From contig OZ020270.1 in the NCBI GenBank assembly GCA_963971225.1, positions 24,873,689 through 24,937,688 on the forward strand: a stretch of 64,000 nucleotides of DNA, written 5' to 3'. This document shows positions 32,779 through 43,360 of this stretch, piece after piece. The notes under the pieces are model-generated. The model did not search any database. It saw only the letters and a program-made list of their open reading frames with translations, and had not been told where the DNA came from. This DNA is from Melieria omissa. Its lineage: Eukaryota > Arthropoda > Insecta > Diptera > Ulidiidae. The translations under genes and the position numbers were made by a program. Position 1 is the stretch's first letter, and every line of letters begins with the position of its first letter.

Positions 32779-33305
32779 CTGGACATCTATATGATGAGTT
32801 ATCTGTGGTTTTAGTTTACGAACGGGATGCTTGGCACGTGCCGCTGTCGGAAGAAGATCGAGAAAGAAAAAAGGAAGGTGGCAGCAGTGCTGTTAGGCTC
32901 AGTGCTGCCAGGCTCAGCTTTTGCTTTCGACATGGGCAGCGTTGCATTTGGGGACCTAGTTACAGCGCGCCACATTACTCCACCCTTTTAGAAACGAAAA
33001 CGAACTCGGCGTCCAGAACATGTTCGGTATTCCCATTGCTTTGCATTGCATTTTGGCTTTTGTTGACGATGTACGCTGCCTTAAGACGATCGATGCTCAC
33101 GTTGGTCTGTTTCCCGTTAATGTCGACCTTGAAATATTTATCGCATCATTTAAGCACAGGATATGGACCTTCGTACGGGGCTTGCAGTGCCGACGTACTC
33201 CGTCCGTCCTGAGACAACCCGTCTTGTCGAGTTGTGTTTCGATGAAAATTTGTGGTTTGGCGTGATCTGCTGTTTGCGTAGGTGTCAATTCGCGCATTTT
33301 TGTTC

Positions 33306-33918
33306 TTAGGTTGTGAACGAAGTCTTCTTCACCAGGCCGTTGCTGTCGCTTTGCGAATGGTGGAAAAAATCCCCAGGAAGCCGGATAGTTTCACCGTAGA
33401 CTAGCTCCGCTGGCGTAGCCTTTACGTCTTCTTTGTAGGATGCGCGATAGCCCAACAAAATTAACGGTAGCACCTCGACCCAGTTTTGCGTTTGGTAATA
33501 CTTGATCGCCGTTTTGAGTGTTCGGTGGCTACGCTCTATAATGCCGTTTACAGCGGGGTGGTACGCCGTTGTTCTCAGATGTTGCGTACCCAAAGGGCGT
33601 CGCGAAATAATGACGATTCAAACTGACGTCCTTGATCGGTGGTGACTCTCAATGGCACGCCGAATCGACTTATCCAATTGGTGTAGAAAACGAATGCGAC
33701 TGATTCGGCTGTGATATTCTCGAGCAACGGTCGATACAACTGAGGCAATATCGATAGCCTTTACATGGGGGTAAAGGGCCTACGATGTCCATATTAACGT
33801 GTTCGAATCTCTTACCCGCTAGTAAATACCTTGCTACCGGCGATTTGTTGTGGCGTTGGATTTTTGCTTTTTGGCAGGCCAGGCAGCCTTTGGTCCATTC
33901 GCGGCAATCTTTCCTCAT
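33306..33918 (-). pseudogene. K integrase fragments
   Basis: Minus-strand integrase in two frames. 33918-33670: zinc-binding end (CLACQKAKIQRH) followed by the first core block HVNMDIVGPLPP. 33593-33306: last core block YHPAVNGIIERSHRTLK with the catalytic glutamate, then RASYKEDVKATPAELVYG. The middle, with the second aspartate, is frame-broken. Confidence 0.82.
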
Positions 33919-34277
33919 ATTTGGCCAAACGAATTTTTCTGAAACTAGTTTTATGCTTTTAGCTGCTCCACCGTTACATATGTTGTGAATTGAATCAAAC
34001 CCGATTTTTCGAAAAGGTTCTGTAAGAAAAGGTCGTGCGTTACCCGTACTTACGTCCCAATAAATTTTAGCATCGGTACCAGGAACGACAAACGCTTTGA
34101 GATCTACACTGGAGTTGTTGTCGTAAACTGGCTGAGAAAATTGAGGTGCCTAATCTGTCTGGGCGAAGCGTTTTCCAGTTTTTGCTGGAAAGCGAATTGT
34201 AATGGCTAATGATCCGTATAAATGCAAAATTACTCTCCTTCAACCATGTATCGAAAGTATTTTACATTTATACGCGC

Positions 34278-35360
34278 CTACGTGCTGTATCGCTGTTGTG
34301 CTGGGCTGAGCCGCTCCGAGTAGAAACCTAGGGGTCGCCACTGTTCGTCGTCGTGTTGTTGTAGCACGGCGCCTAATGCTGTGCCGGACGCGTCGACACT
34401 AAGAGCTAATGGTGCTCCAGGCTTAGGAAAAACCAATAAAGATGCTCTGGCTAACTCGTTTTTGCAACGCTGGAAGCCTCGTTTGCTTCTTCGCTCCATT
34501 CTACTTTCGATGTGTCGTGTTTCTTATTTCCCTTTATCAGGCTGGATAAAACGTTTTGACTAGCCGCTGCTTTGGGCAAGAAACGACGAAGAAAATTTAA
34601 CATACCCAAAAAACATCGTAAGTCGCACGCCCGCTCCGGTTTCTTGAATTCGATGATAGCCTTTACCCTCTCTGGGGGTGGTTTTACCCCTTGCGGCGTG
34701 ATAATATATCCGAGGAACGTTACCTCTGGTTTTCCGAGGACGCATTTCGAAGGGTTGATGATGAGGCCGAATTCGCGCAGCTTTTCGAGTACCGCACGTA
34801 AGTGACGTCGGTGCTCTTGCTCATCTTTGGAAGAAACCAAAATGTCGTCTAGGTACGGCCAAGCAAAGTCGAGATCTCGCAGCAGGTGGTCCATGAAACG
34901 TTGAAAAGTCTGTCCAGCGTTGCGCAGCCCGAAACACATATACGAACTCGAACATGCCGAACGGTGTCGTTATGGCTGTCTTTGGGATATCGGCTGGTTC
35001 TACCGGAAGTTGGTGTTACGCACGGCGCAAGTCGATTGTTGAAAAAATTTTGCATCCGTGCAGTGTGTGCGTGAAATCGTGAAGGTGTGGGATGGGATAG
35101 CGATCGGGCTCGGTAACGCTGTTCAGCAGTCTGTAATCCCCACACGGTCTCCACTCACCGTTCCTCTTCTGCACCATGTGTAAAGGGCTCGCCCATGGAC
35201 TTCGTGACGGTCGGCAAATACCTGCGTCGAGAAGCGCTTGTATCTCTGCTTTCGCTGCTTTCAGCTTGTCGGGCGCTAAACGTCTAGGTCTTGCAAAGAC
35301 TGGAGGGCCTTTTGTGATGATAAAATGAGTTACACTATGATTAACGTTCTTAACAACCAT
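34278..35360 (-). pseudogene. K reverse transcriptase and RNase H, several frameshifts
   Basis: 35360-35016: fingers with ALLDAGICRPSRSPWASPLHMV and GDYRLLN. 34939-34451: palm with MCFGLRNAGQTFQRFMD, catalytic YLDDILVS near 34856, LGYIITPQGVKP. 34499-34278: start of RNase H (LSVDASGTALGAVL). At least three frame changes, including one between ORF ends near 35016/34939. Confidence 0.87.
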
Positions 35361-35366
35361 GCTCTG

Positions 35367-35780
35367 TTATGTCAGCTCCTTAAACTCGCTCAGTAGCTCT
35401 CGAAAGGGTGAGTCGTGTTGAAATAATGACAATTTACCTGATTCGTCGCTGATTTCTCGAATAGCGAAGACTTGAGATGCGCTGGTTAGACTATCCACTA
35501 GCTTGCGTTTGTGTAAATCGACTAAAATGTTGAATCGTGCCAGGATATCAGCTCCCAGAATAGGTTGTGAAACATCGGCAACAATGAACCGCCACGGAAA
35601 GTTTCGGTGCAGCCCGATGTTTAAATAGAGTAGTTTTTCGCCGTACGTTTTTATTCTCGATTTGTTTGCGGCGTACAATTGTAAGTCAGCGTCTGGCTAC
35701 TGCCGTTGCGCTGGTGTGGGTGTTATGACACTGACCTCCGCGCCGGTGTCCACTAAGAATTTTATTTTGCTGTTTTGATC
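35367..35780 (-). pseudogene. K protease region
   Basis: The aspartic protease active site reads FLVDTGAEVSVITP near 35764-35723 in one frame; the following region (35678-35367) carries ILGADILARFNILVD, the second conserved protease block. The two are in different frames. Confidence 0.8.
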
Positions 35781-35867
35781 GACGACGATGAGACGGCGAC
35801 TAGTCTCGGCGGGCCTGTCACGTACCGTCGTTGGTGACAGGGCCGTTAGTTTAAAGCCTTAGCGCAT

Positions 35868-36581
35868 TTAGTTTTTTGCTTTAGTTGCTTTTCCGCCGAA
35901 TTTCTTGTGGTACCAGCATACATCATTTCCACTGTCTGGCGTGCGCGTGCGTGAACTTGATCTGCGTCTTTGTCTCCCGCGCTGCTGAACTTCGGCTTTA
36001 ATCTCGGCTATCTCTCGTGCCAGGGTGCATATTTGCTGCGACAAGCTTGCCTCCTCGCTCTTCACCGCTACCGAGTGTACGAGCGGGCCGTCACTGACCT
36101 CGATTTTTTCTAGTGGTTCGGTGCTGATAGAGATTATTGTCCGTATGTGTTGCGGCAATCTGCTCAGCCAAATCGATGATGGTCGTATGTCGCCCAGCTC
36201 CAAATCTTGCAGTAGCTTCTTTAAACGCTTTTGCTCGGAATCGGCGAACTGTTCCAGTATTCGTGTTTTTAGGGTTTTGTACATCTCAGTCGTTGGCGGA
36301 TTCAGAATTATGTCGCTTATTTGCGCTAGTACGTTGCTTTCTATAGCTGCGATTACGGTGTGGTATTTGGATTTGTCACTCGTTATGCCGGCCGCAATGA
36401 ATTGCGACTCGACTTGTGCCAGCCATAGTTCGGGCCTAGCGTGCCAAAATGGCGGGATTTTGACTGTGACTTTCGCAATTACGTGCTGTGCGTCGCTCCC
36501 GCGTGGCTGCTCGTCGCTTGGGGCGGCTGTAAAATCTACAGCCTGGTTACCGGACTCCATCGCGGTCTCTGCCTTTGGCAT
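35868..36581 (-). pseudogene. gag: K Gag (CsRn1 type)
   Basis: 237 codons from ATG at 36581. Capsid-like core with KIPPFWHARPELWLAQVESQF and AGITSDKSKYHTVIAAIES, characteristic of the CsRn1/Kabuki group. The C-terminus has an Arg/Ser-rich stretch and the start of a knuckle, CWYHKKFG, but the frame then ends without the rest of the cysteine/histidine set, consistent with a frameshift near 35880. Confidence 0.85.
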
Positions 36582-36690
36582 TCCGTGTTAACTTAACGTT
36601 GTCGGAGCCTGTGCGATGTTCTCGAGGTCGCGTGTTGCCTCTGGTCTAAAGTTGTACGTTCAGGCTGGCTTGTTGCGGTCTCCGTAATGC

Positions 36691-36708
36691 CAGTTGTCGG
36701 GGTCACCA
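36691..36708 (-). promoter_or_regulatory. K primer-binding site (tRNA-Trp)
   Basis: Minus strand reads TGGTGACCCCGAC then AACTG, two bases after the LTR end. The first 13 bases complement the 3-prime end of insect tRNA-Trp, the primer known for CsRn1-type elements. Confidence 0.8.
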
Positions 36709-36710
36709 AT

Positions 36711-36859
36711 TGTGGTTTCTGTTTTTGTTGTGTATTTATTTCTAATAAAAAGGTCAAATTTACAGAAATTTAGTTATAGTTTTAGTTTACAAACGGAATG
36801 CTTGGCACGTGCCGCTGTCGGAAGAAGATCGAGAAAGAAAAAAGGAAGGTGGCAGCAGT
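36711..36859 (-). mobile_element. K 5-prime LTR, truncated
   Basis: Matches the split 3-prime LTR up to ggtggcagcagt; beyond 36859 the homology is lost. Confidence 0.85.
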
Positions 36860-38039
36860 CATAGTATACTCTAAGTAGCGACACTCTTTTTTTCGCGCTG
36901 TCAGTGGTACATTAAGTCTGTTTGACCGTGTTACCCCGATGCGATTTTCTGTTGGTTTTGGTAAAATTTAATACCTAATTTTCTTACTACTTTTTCGAAA
37001 CAAGCAGTAAGCATTTGTTTGGGAAAATAAATATCGTTAGATAGATATGTATTTGTTGTAATAATTCAATAGGTGTCAATATAATTAACTGAAATAGAAA
37101 AGATTTGCTTTTTGAAATTGAAATTGCTTTTTGTGTATGCAATTTGATTATGTAAACATTGTACATTCGGAATCAATGTCAATGTAATTTTGCTTCAGTG
37201 CAAGGAAAAATGCTAGCAAAAAAATTATTCCTTATAAATTATGTCAAGAATTTTATTTAAATATAATTTTTGTGTATCTTCATAACTCTTAATAAGCACT
37301 ACAAATGTGTATATAACATATATTAATGTACAACATTTATATGCGCGATTTTTAAATCGGAATGCATTTGAGTTCGGAACGCATTTGAGTTCAATTGAAC
37401 ATTTCTGTACTATGGCTGAATATTTAAATGTAGCTGAAGTGGTTAAACTATTTAAAAAAAAATCAACAACTTTTGAACAATTATCCATTTTGCAACATTT
37501 CTATACTAAACATGGGTACCAAAAATATCAACTCTACATCAACTTCAAAGTTATGTCATACCCCCCCCCCCCCCAAACCAATAACGTAATTTTTTTCACC
37601 AGACCAACGCCGGGTTAATAGTTCACAATTTCTCTTGGGCAAAATCTATGCCATATGGCATAGTAAGAAATAAAAAAATCGTACAGCCTTAGTGAATCAT
37701 CTTTGGGATCTAACTTGTTTTCACTTACTAAAGCAATAAATACCTACTAGACTACTTACATAAAGCTATGAAATAAATTGATTTTTTGTAATAGAATAAA
37801 TAAAAGTACGAAGTGATTTTCTTTTGTAAAATACGCAGCTCGATAGCAACGCCCACTTTCTGAACCTTTACAATTTACTGGGTACACTAATCAAAATATT
37901 TTTTCATTATTTGGTTTAAAAAACTACAAAAAATATGAAAATTTAGTATCCACAAGTCCAAAACAGGCACTAAACAGAGACTATGCCATATGGGCATCTC
38001 CCAAAAAAGGTCCACCTCGAGTGAAAAATTCAAACTGCT
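36860..38039. other. Unassigned sequence with a C14 run
   Basis: AT-rich. A homopolymer of 14 C is at 37561-37574. An ORF at 37307-37618 has no recognised motif and runs through the C tract, so I do not call it a gene. Confidence 0.5.
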
Positions 38040-38061
38040 CGGAAAAACTTTTTAATAATAA

Positions 38062-38507
38062 TGTTACGAATACTAGGTCTAGTGGACTATTACGTATCAC
38101 TGGATTGTGCAATTTGAAAATGAAACAACTTTGTTTATTCGAACGCCGCCAATTAAAAACCAACAGTCACTTTATTATTCACAGTTTACACTCTACTGTT
38201 CGTACACTTAAGTATTTGCTTAATTACTCCGTGTGGAAACTTCACTTGTCAAAACCAGACTGACTCGCTGCGCCGCATCCGGCTGCCTTTTATACCTGTC
38301 AGGCCATCGCGCAGATCGTTCCCGCACATTCCGGAGTGGACTAAAAGTTTCCATCATTGCCAGGTTTGACTAAAAGTTATTATCGCGGCCGTCGTTGCCA
38401 GATTGGACTAAAAGTTACCATCGCGGCCGTCGTTGCCAGATTGGATTATAGCACGGCACGTAGCGGCAGGGTTGCTTTGCACAGCGACAGACTATCTCAT
38501 CGTTACA
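38062..38507 (-). mobile_element. G4 3-prime LTR
   Basis: 446 bp. Next to it the minus strand reads a purine-rich taagtggtgggcag tract (polypurine primer). It differs from the 5-prime LTR at roughly eight positions. Confidence 0.92.
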
Positions 38508-38518
38508 CTGCCCACCAC

Positions 38519-39232
38519 TTAGACTTGTTCGTCCCGAACAAGTGCCGAGGCTCCGCTGTGATGAGGCGCCAGGCGCTCCAAATGGACTACCTTCAGCTTA
38601 GCGCCTCTATTGCTGCAACGTTGAATCCTGTATACCACGTCGTTAATCCTAGTCACGACTTCGTACGGTCCTTCCCATGACGCTTGAAGTTTCGGAGACA
38701 AACCTTTCCTCCGCTGCGGGTTGTAGAGCATTACCAGATCGCCTTCTTGGAACCCTGCTGAGTTGGCCCGTAGATCATATCTGGCTTTCGCCTTATCGCT
38801 GACCAGTTTGGTGCGGCACCTTATAAATTGGTGAATTTCCTCCAGTTCCGCCCGCTTATTGGCCACGTAGTCTGTCTTAGCGCCTCCCGTCGTGCTGACT
38901 ACCCCGAACTTCAAGTCAGCGGGTAACCGCAACTCTGTGCCGAACACTGCTCGGGCTGGAGTGAGTGATGTCGTGTCGTGCGGGGCTGACCTATACGCCA
39001 TCAGGAACAGGGGGATATGCGTCTCCCAATCCTTTTGATTCCTGCCTACCACTTTCCGCAGGTATTCCTCCAGTGTCCGGTTAAAGCGTTCCACCATGCC
39101 GTCGGACTGTGGGTGCAAAGGCGTGGTACGAGTTTTCTTTATCCCCAGTAGCTCACACACTTCCTTGAATACCGCAGACTCGAAATTCCGGCCTTGATCT
39201 GAGTGTAATTCCAACGGAACTCTGCACCTGGC
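38519..39232 (-). pseudogene. G4 integrase, C-terminal half
   Basis: Reads from the T insertion to the stop: second core block LHSDQGRNFESAVF with aspartate, HPQSDGMVERFNRTL with the catalytic glutamate, then the GPY-type C-terminal domain (FQEGDLVMLYNPQRRKG, WEGPYEVVTRI) and the ending DEQV stop. Open throughout; codons 39262-39237 belong to T. Confidence 0.9.
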
Positions 39233-39791
39233 TACCGGGTCAAATTTTCTCAAGTGGGCCACTTTAAAATCGATGGTCTCAGTTTTCGTTGATCAATACG
39301 GTTTTCGATCGGCTTGGAGGTAAAAATAACACCCCTAAAATAATTTTGAAAAAAAATGTTTTTTTCATTAGTTATTTACCGTTAAAGTTTTTGGTCATGT
39401 TTTTTTGAAAAATTCATAACTCACGAACGGTTTATCGGAACTCAACGTTTTCTACATCAAAATTTTTGTCAATTAATATACTTTGCCATGAAAAAATCTT
39501 TCTTCACAAAAAAATTATTATTTAGCTGAAAAATCCTATTTGTTGTAAATAATTGAAAATTAATGAAACTTCTCCGCATGCGAGAAAATTCTAACATATT
39601 TCATTCAATTCCACAATCCCTTACAAAAATTTTGGTAAAAAAAAGTCATTATTTTGCATTAGGTCAAAAGTTATACATGTTTTTGTGACCGCGCTCCTAC
39701 CTCTAGCGCTGGAAAAGCACATATTGACGCGCGCGCGCTTAGTCATCGTGTCACACGATGACAATTCGGTCACACGATAACTAAGCGCGCG

Positions 39792-40186
39792 AGTTACGTA
39801 TAGTAATAGCAATGCTACATCGGACATTGCACCCGATAAAATTGATGAGCTATTAAAACAAAAAAGCCAACAGCGACGAATGTAATGCGAAACCACATTT
39901 CCGATTTTTGAAATAATTTAGCAAACAAACATAAAACAAAATCAAAACCGAACCAAATTTCCAAGAAGCACAATATTGGTTAACAATATTGTGACCAAAA
40001 GCATTTAGTTAGTATGTAAGCAAATAAGTGTCGATTAAGCAATTGTGTAATTATGGTAAGCTTGGTAGAAAGTAAGAATTGGAAAATAAAGTCAGTCTGA
40101 TTTCACCCTTTTGTAGCGTCGGATCGCCTAAATTCTCTTGCCTTTTATTTAAAAAAAACGCAGCCCGCCGGCCCACATACGAAACT
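39792..40186 (+). mobile_element. E 5-prime LTR
   Basis: 395 bp, agttacgtatag...cccacatacgaaact, with AATAAA in ggaaaataaagtc near 40080. Confidence 0.94.
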
Positions 40187-40203
40187 GGCGCAGTCGGTAA
40201 CCC
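40186..40203 (+). promoter_or_regulatory. E primer-binding site (tRNA-Ser type)
   Basis: TGGCGCAGTCGGTAACCC starting at the last LTR base. The first 12 bases complement a tRNA-Ser 3-prime end, the primer used by 17.6/297-type errantiviruses. Confidence 0.8.
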
Positions 40204-40540
40204 TTTTTAAGCAACGTTAAAAAGGAGAGTGATACGGAAAAATACTACGGGAACGTGTACAAAGTTAATAACATAACACCCACAATTAATTCTGCGACTC
40301 CGTAGCCAACTCAGAAGTTGACCGGACCCTCCAGAATATAAAATAACAAAAATAACAATAAAAGTGGCAGTGCAGTGAGTGCAAAGAAAATTTGTAAGCA
40401 CCACCCAAAGAACCAAAACTACAAAAAGAGTGCAGCTAAGACACCACAACGCAAATAAAGAGTGAAAGTGCAGTGTCAAAGCCACAAAGAAATCAATCAA
40501 AATTCGGCAGGCAAGGCAGAGAAAGTTTGACAAAAGGAGA

Positions 40541-41677
40541 ATGGAATCGGCTCAGCTTGGGATGCCGCCAGTGGACATGGTGGAACAACTGGCAAGACGA
40601 GAACAACAACTAGAGCAGCTACGAGAAGCGTATATTGAATTGCAAAGACGAACATCAAGTGAAAACCAAACGGACAGGATACTCAAGAACGTCTCACATC
40701 TACCAACGTTTACGGGGACCGGCGACATAACTATTAACTCTTTTATGAGCAGCGTGGAATACCTACTGTCAACAATAAACAACGAGGATCTAAAGAAGGA
40801 AGTAACCAAGGCCATATTTTACAGAACTATCCAAGGAGAAGCGAAAAACACCATAATCAACTTACAACAACCGGACAACTGGGAACAAATCAAGAAGATC
40901 CTAAAATTAAGATACAAACCGGAAAAAATTAAATACAAAGCAGATGAGTTAATCGTATACTACAGAGGAGACCACTGTATTGATTTAACAAACATAGATA
41001 GTTTATTAGTTAACATTACAAAGGAAATGACACAGGGGACATTACTGGACAAAATTTATGACGAACGCAACCTAGGTATAATTGTAGACTTAATGACAAA
41101 AAGACGCTATGAAGACAGTTGCATAAGGCCAGAATTTAAAAAATACAGAAAAGATGAAAAGGTTAATGGCCATAATAACAACAAACCAAATCACAATAAT
41201 CAACACCGAACTTATTATAATAACCAAAACAATGATGAAAGAAATAATCGCCAGTATCAAAATCATCAAGAACAAAGCAGAGGGAAACCTAATTTTCAAT
41301 ATCGAGAACAACAAAATTATAATGTTAATAATAATCACTTTAACAATTCGGGGCGTTACCGATTTCAAAATGATGTAAGAAATTATAATTCTTCAGGACA
41401 ATTCCAAAGAGTCCCACAGGAAGTAAACCCTAGGCCAATTTCAAGCCAAAATCGCTTGAATCAACCTAGGCGAGACCGAATAGAACCGATGGAAGTCGAT
41501 AACATTGAAAGAAATTATGACGGACCGAAACAGGCAGGACACCCTAATTATAGGATCAGCCAAGATCGCTTGAACCAAATTAGGCAAAGCCAGGCAGAGT
41601 TAGAAGAAGACATAGACAACGAGATGAATAACACAATTTTTTTTACGGAGCCGCCTCGGAGTGTTTACCAAAAATAA
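40541..41677 (+). CDS. gag: E Gag protein
   Basis: 378-codon intact frame from ATG at 40541 after a 350-bp leader. N-terminal coiled coil (EQLARREQQLEQLREAY), a capsid-like region with FTGTGDITINSFMSSVEYLL, then an Asn/Gln/Arg-rich tail (residues ~205-320) that replaces a zinc knuckle, as in errantiviruses. It ends at TAA (41675-41677) and overlaps pol, which is in the -1 frame, with an A-rich ccaaaaataaaaataac at the overlap. Confidence 0.88.
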   Translation: MESAQLGMPPVDMVEQLARREQQLEQLREAYIELQRRTSSENQTDRILKNVSHLPTFTGTGDITINSFMSSVEYLLSTINNEDLKKEVTKAIFYRTIQGEAKNTIINLQQPDNWEQIKKILKLRYKPEKIKYKADELIVYYRGDHCIDLTNIDSLLVNITKEMTQGTLLDKIYDERNLGIIVDLMTKRRYEDSCIRPEFKKYRKDEKVNGHNNNKPNHNNQHRTYYNNQNNDERNNRQYQNHQEQSRGKPNFQYREQQNYNVNNNHFNNSGRYRFQNDVRNYNSSGQFQRVPQEVNPRPISSQNRLNQPRRDRIEPMEVDNIERNYDGPKQAGHPNYRISQDRLNQIRQSQAELEEDIDNEMNNTIFFTEPPRSVYQK

Positions 41678-42252
41678 AAATAACAATTAAAAGAAAAAAG
41701 TACATAGCACTGATTGACACAGGCGCAACGTTTAGCCTAATAGACAAAGAAATAAATGACTTTTTGAGAGTAAAATTAAAACAACCAATCACATTTAGTA
41801 CGTTAACAAATAAGGACACGATAGATTTTGAAGTGCATACGGAAGCACCGGAAGAATTCAATTTACCGGATAATGCGAGAATCAGGTGGAAGATCACAAC
41901 ATTCAAAAGAAGAAACTATAATTTCATAATAGGCATGGATATTTTAAACTTCCTGAACGCGCACATAAATATAGAAGAAAAAATAATAATACTAAATCAG
42001 AGAGTAAATAATTTTCTAAATAACCCATATGACGCGAACGAAATTTGTGCAATAGAAACAACCGATAGTGGAATAGAGGGAATTCAGTTGAATCATCTAA
42101 ACGCGGAAGAATATAATAAAGTTATCAAAGTCCTAAAACGTTTTAAAAATCTTTTATTTAAAGAAGGGGATAAACTAAGAAACACCACAGAAGTGCAACA
42201 TGAGATCAGAACAATAACAAATGAACAGATTAATTCCAAACTATATAGGTAC
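41650..42252 (+). pseudogene. pol: E Pol, protease part up to the hAT insertion
   Basis: -1 frame relative to gag. Aspartic protease active site ALIDTGATFSLID near 41707-41745, later block NFIIGMDILNFL near 41920. The frame runs into the N-terminal end of reverse transcriptase and is cut at 42252 by the hAT-like element (TSD ataggtac). Confidence 0.87.
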
Positions 42253-43360
42253 TAGGGATCGCAATTTTTTGCCATTTTGCGATCCCGGGATTTTCGGGAT
42301 TGAAAAGTCAAATCCCGGGATCCCGGGATTTAATCCCGGGATTCATATAACAAATTTTTTAATAAAACAATTTTCCCGAATTGCATAAATACTTGTTTAT
42401 AATATATTTATCATAAAAATGGACACATTTTAATCACATTTGGGTAGTTTCAAGATAGATAGATAGTTTCAAGAAGATAGTGAAAAAAATTTTCTTTTTA
42501 AATAAAAGAGCTTAGATACGTTTGGATAAGACAAAAAAATACATAAAAAATATTTAAACTACCCTCATTTTTATATTGAAAGAAACCACACAAACTCGCA
42601 CTGCTTTAATTACGCGTGAAACAAATGAATAAATTTTACAAATGACGTATCGCTAGTGTTGGTAGGAAAATTAAATAAACAAGTACTACTAATTGACTTT
42701 GCTATACAAGTGTTAGAATTTTAAAATAAAAACCTATGTGGTAGGAAAACAAATATTAAGCATCTGTCACCTACAGGTGACACTGGGAATTGAAGAGTTA
42801 ACTTAAAAGTTTTTCATTTGACATTTAACTTCAGTTTCATAGCATTTTGTTTTATCCAAAAATGACACTTAAACATAACTTATTACTTTGCAACCGATGT
42901 ATCATAAAGTGCATATATATGCATATTTGATAAAAAAAATAAAATAGTAAATTTGTTTGTGCTTTTAGTTTTACTTCGATTATTTCGATAAAAAAGTTAA
43001 GCGTTTTGATTAACTAAAAACTGAGATCTTAAAAATACAAAGGCATTAAGTGTTTTGTTCTCTTATCTAGAGCGAAATTTATTTCAAATGAACCCTGCTG
43101 AAGAGAAACATCCTTCAGATTCAACACTTGTTGGTTGAATGCTTAGTAAATAATCATAAGCCTTTTGCAAAAGACGCACTCTATCCCCTCCCTTCTCCCT
43201 CAAATAAGGAATTGGGTTTTTGTGCCTTAAAATTTATTTCATTTGAACTTTGAAGCATCTTTTGCAATCCCGAAAATCCCGGGATAAAAGAATTTGAATC
43301 CCGGGATTTTCGGGACTGGAAAAAGTCCGGGATCCCGGGATCCCGGGATTGCGATGCCTA
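42253..43360. mobile_element. hAT-like non-autonomous element in E pol
   Basis: 1108 bp. TIR TAGGGATCGCAAT left and ATTGCGATGCCTA right; 8-bp TSD ataggtac at 42245-42252 and 43361-43368. Both ends are loaded with subterminal repeats of cccgggat / atcccggg (42285-42350 and 43260-43350). No transposase ORF. Confidence 0.92.

Larger units (their letters stand above)
28181..32807. mobile_element. DNA transposon U with 29-bp TIRs, inserted in K LTR
   Basis: Left TIR 28181-28209 and right TIR 32779-32807 are 29-bp reverse complements with one mismatch, starting CACAGAWAACTCATCATATA. TSD gttttag (28174-28180 and 32808-32814), 7 bp exact, possibly 8 with one change. Removing U restores the K LTR. 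Without the nested gypsy copy G3 and SINE S2 it is about 1.25 kb. No transposase found; a 90-codon ORF at 32366-32638 has no recognised motif. Superfamily uncertain: 7-8 bp duplications fit hAT or P types. Confidence 0.87.
28106..36859 (-). mobile_element. CsRn1-type gypsy element K, split by element U
   Basis: Minus-oriented Ty3/gypsy element. 3-prime LTR is 28106-28180 plus 32808-32974, interrupted by U. Integrase, RNase H, reverse transcriptase, protease and gag follow rightwards. tRNA-Trp primer site at 36691-36708, then a partial 5-prime LTR 36711-36859 that is truncated. Gag sequence type and tRNA-Trp priming match the CsRn1/Kabuki clade. All ORFs are broken. Confidence 0.85.

Noticed and set aside
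28106..32815. Inversion inside element K
   Set aside because: The two ends are 29-bp terminal inverted repeats flanked by a gttttag duplication, and removing the block restores the LTR; an insertion explains this better.
37307..37618. 103-codon ORF
   Set aside because: It runs through a 14-C homopolymer and AT-rich sequence and has no recognisable domain.
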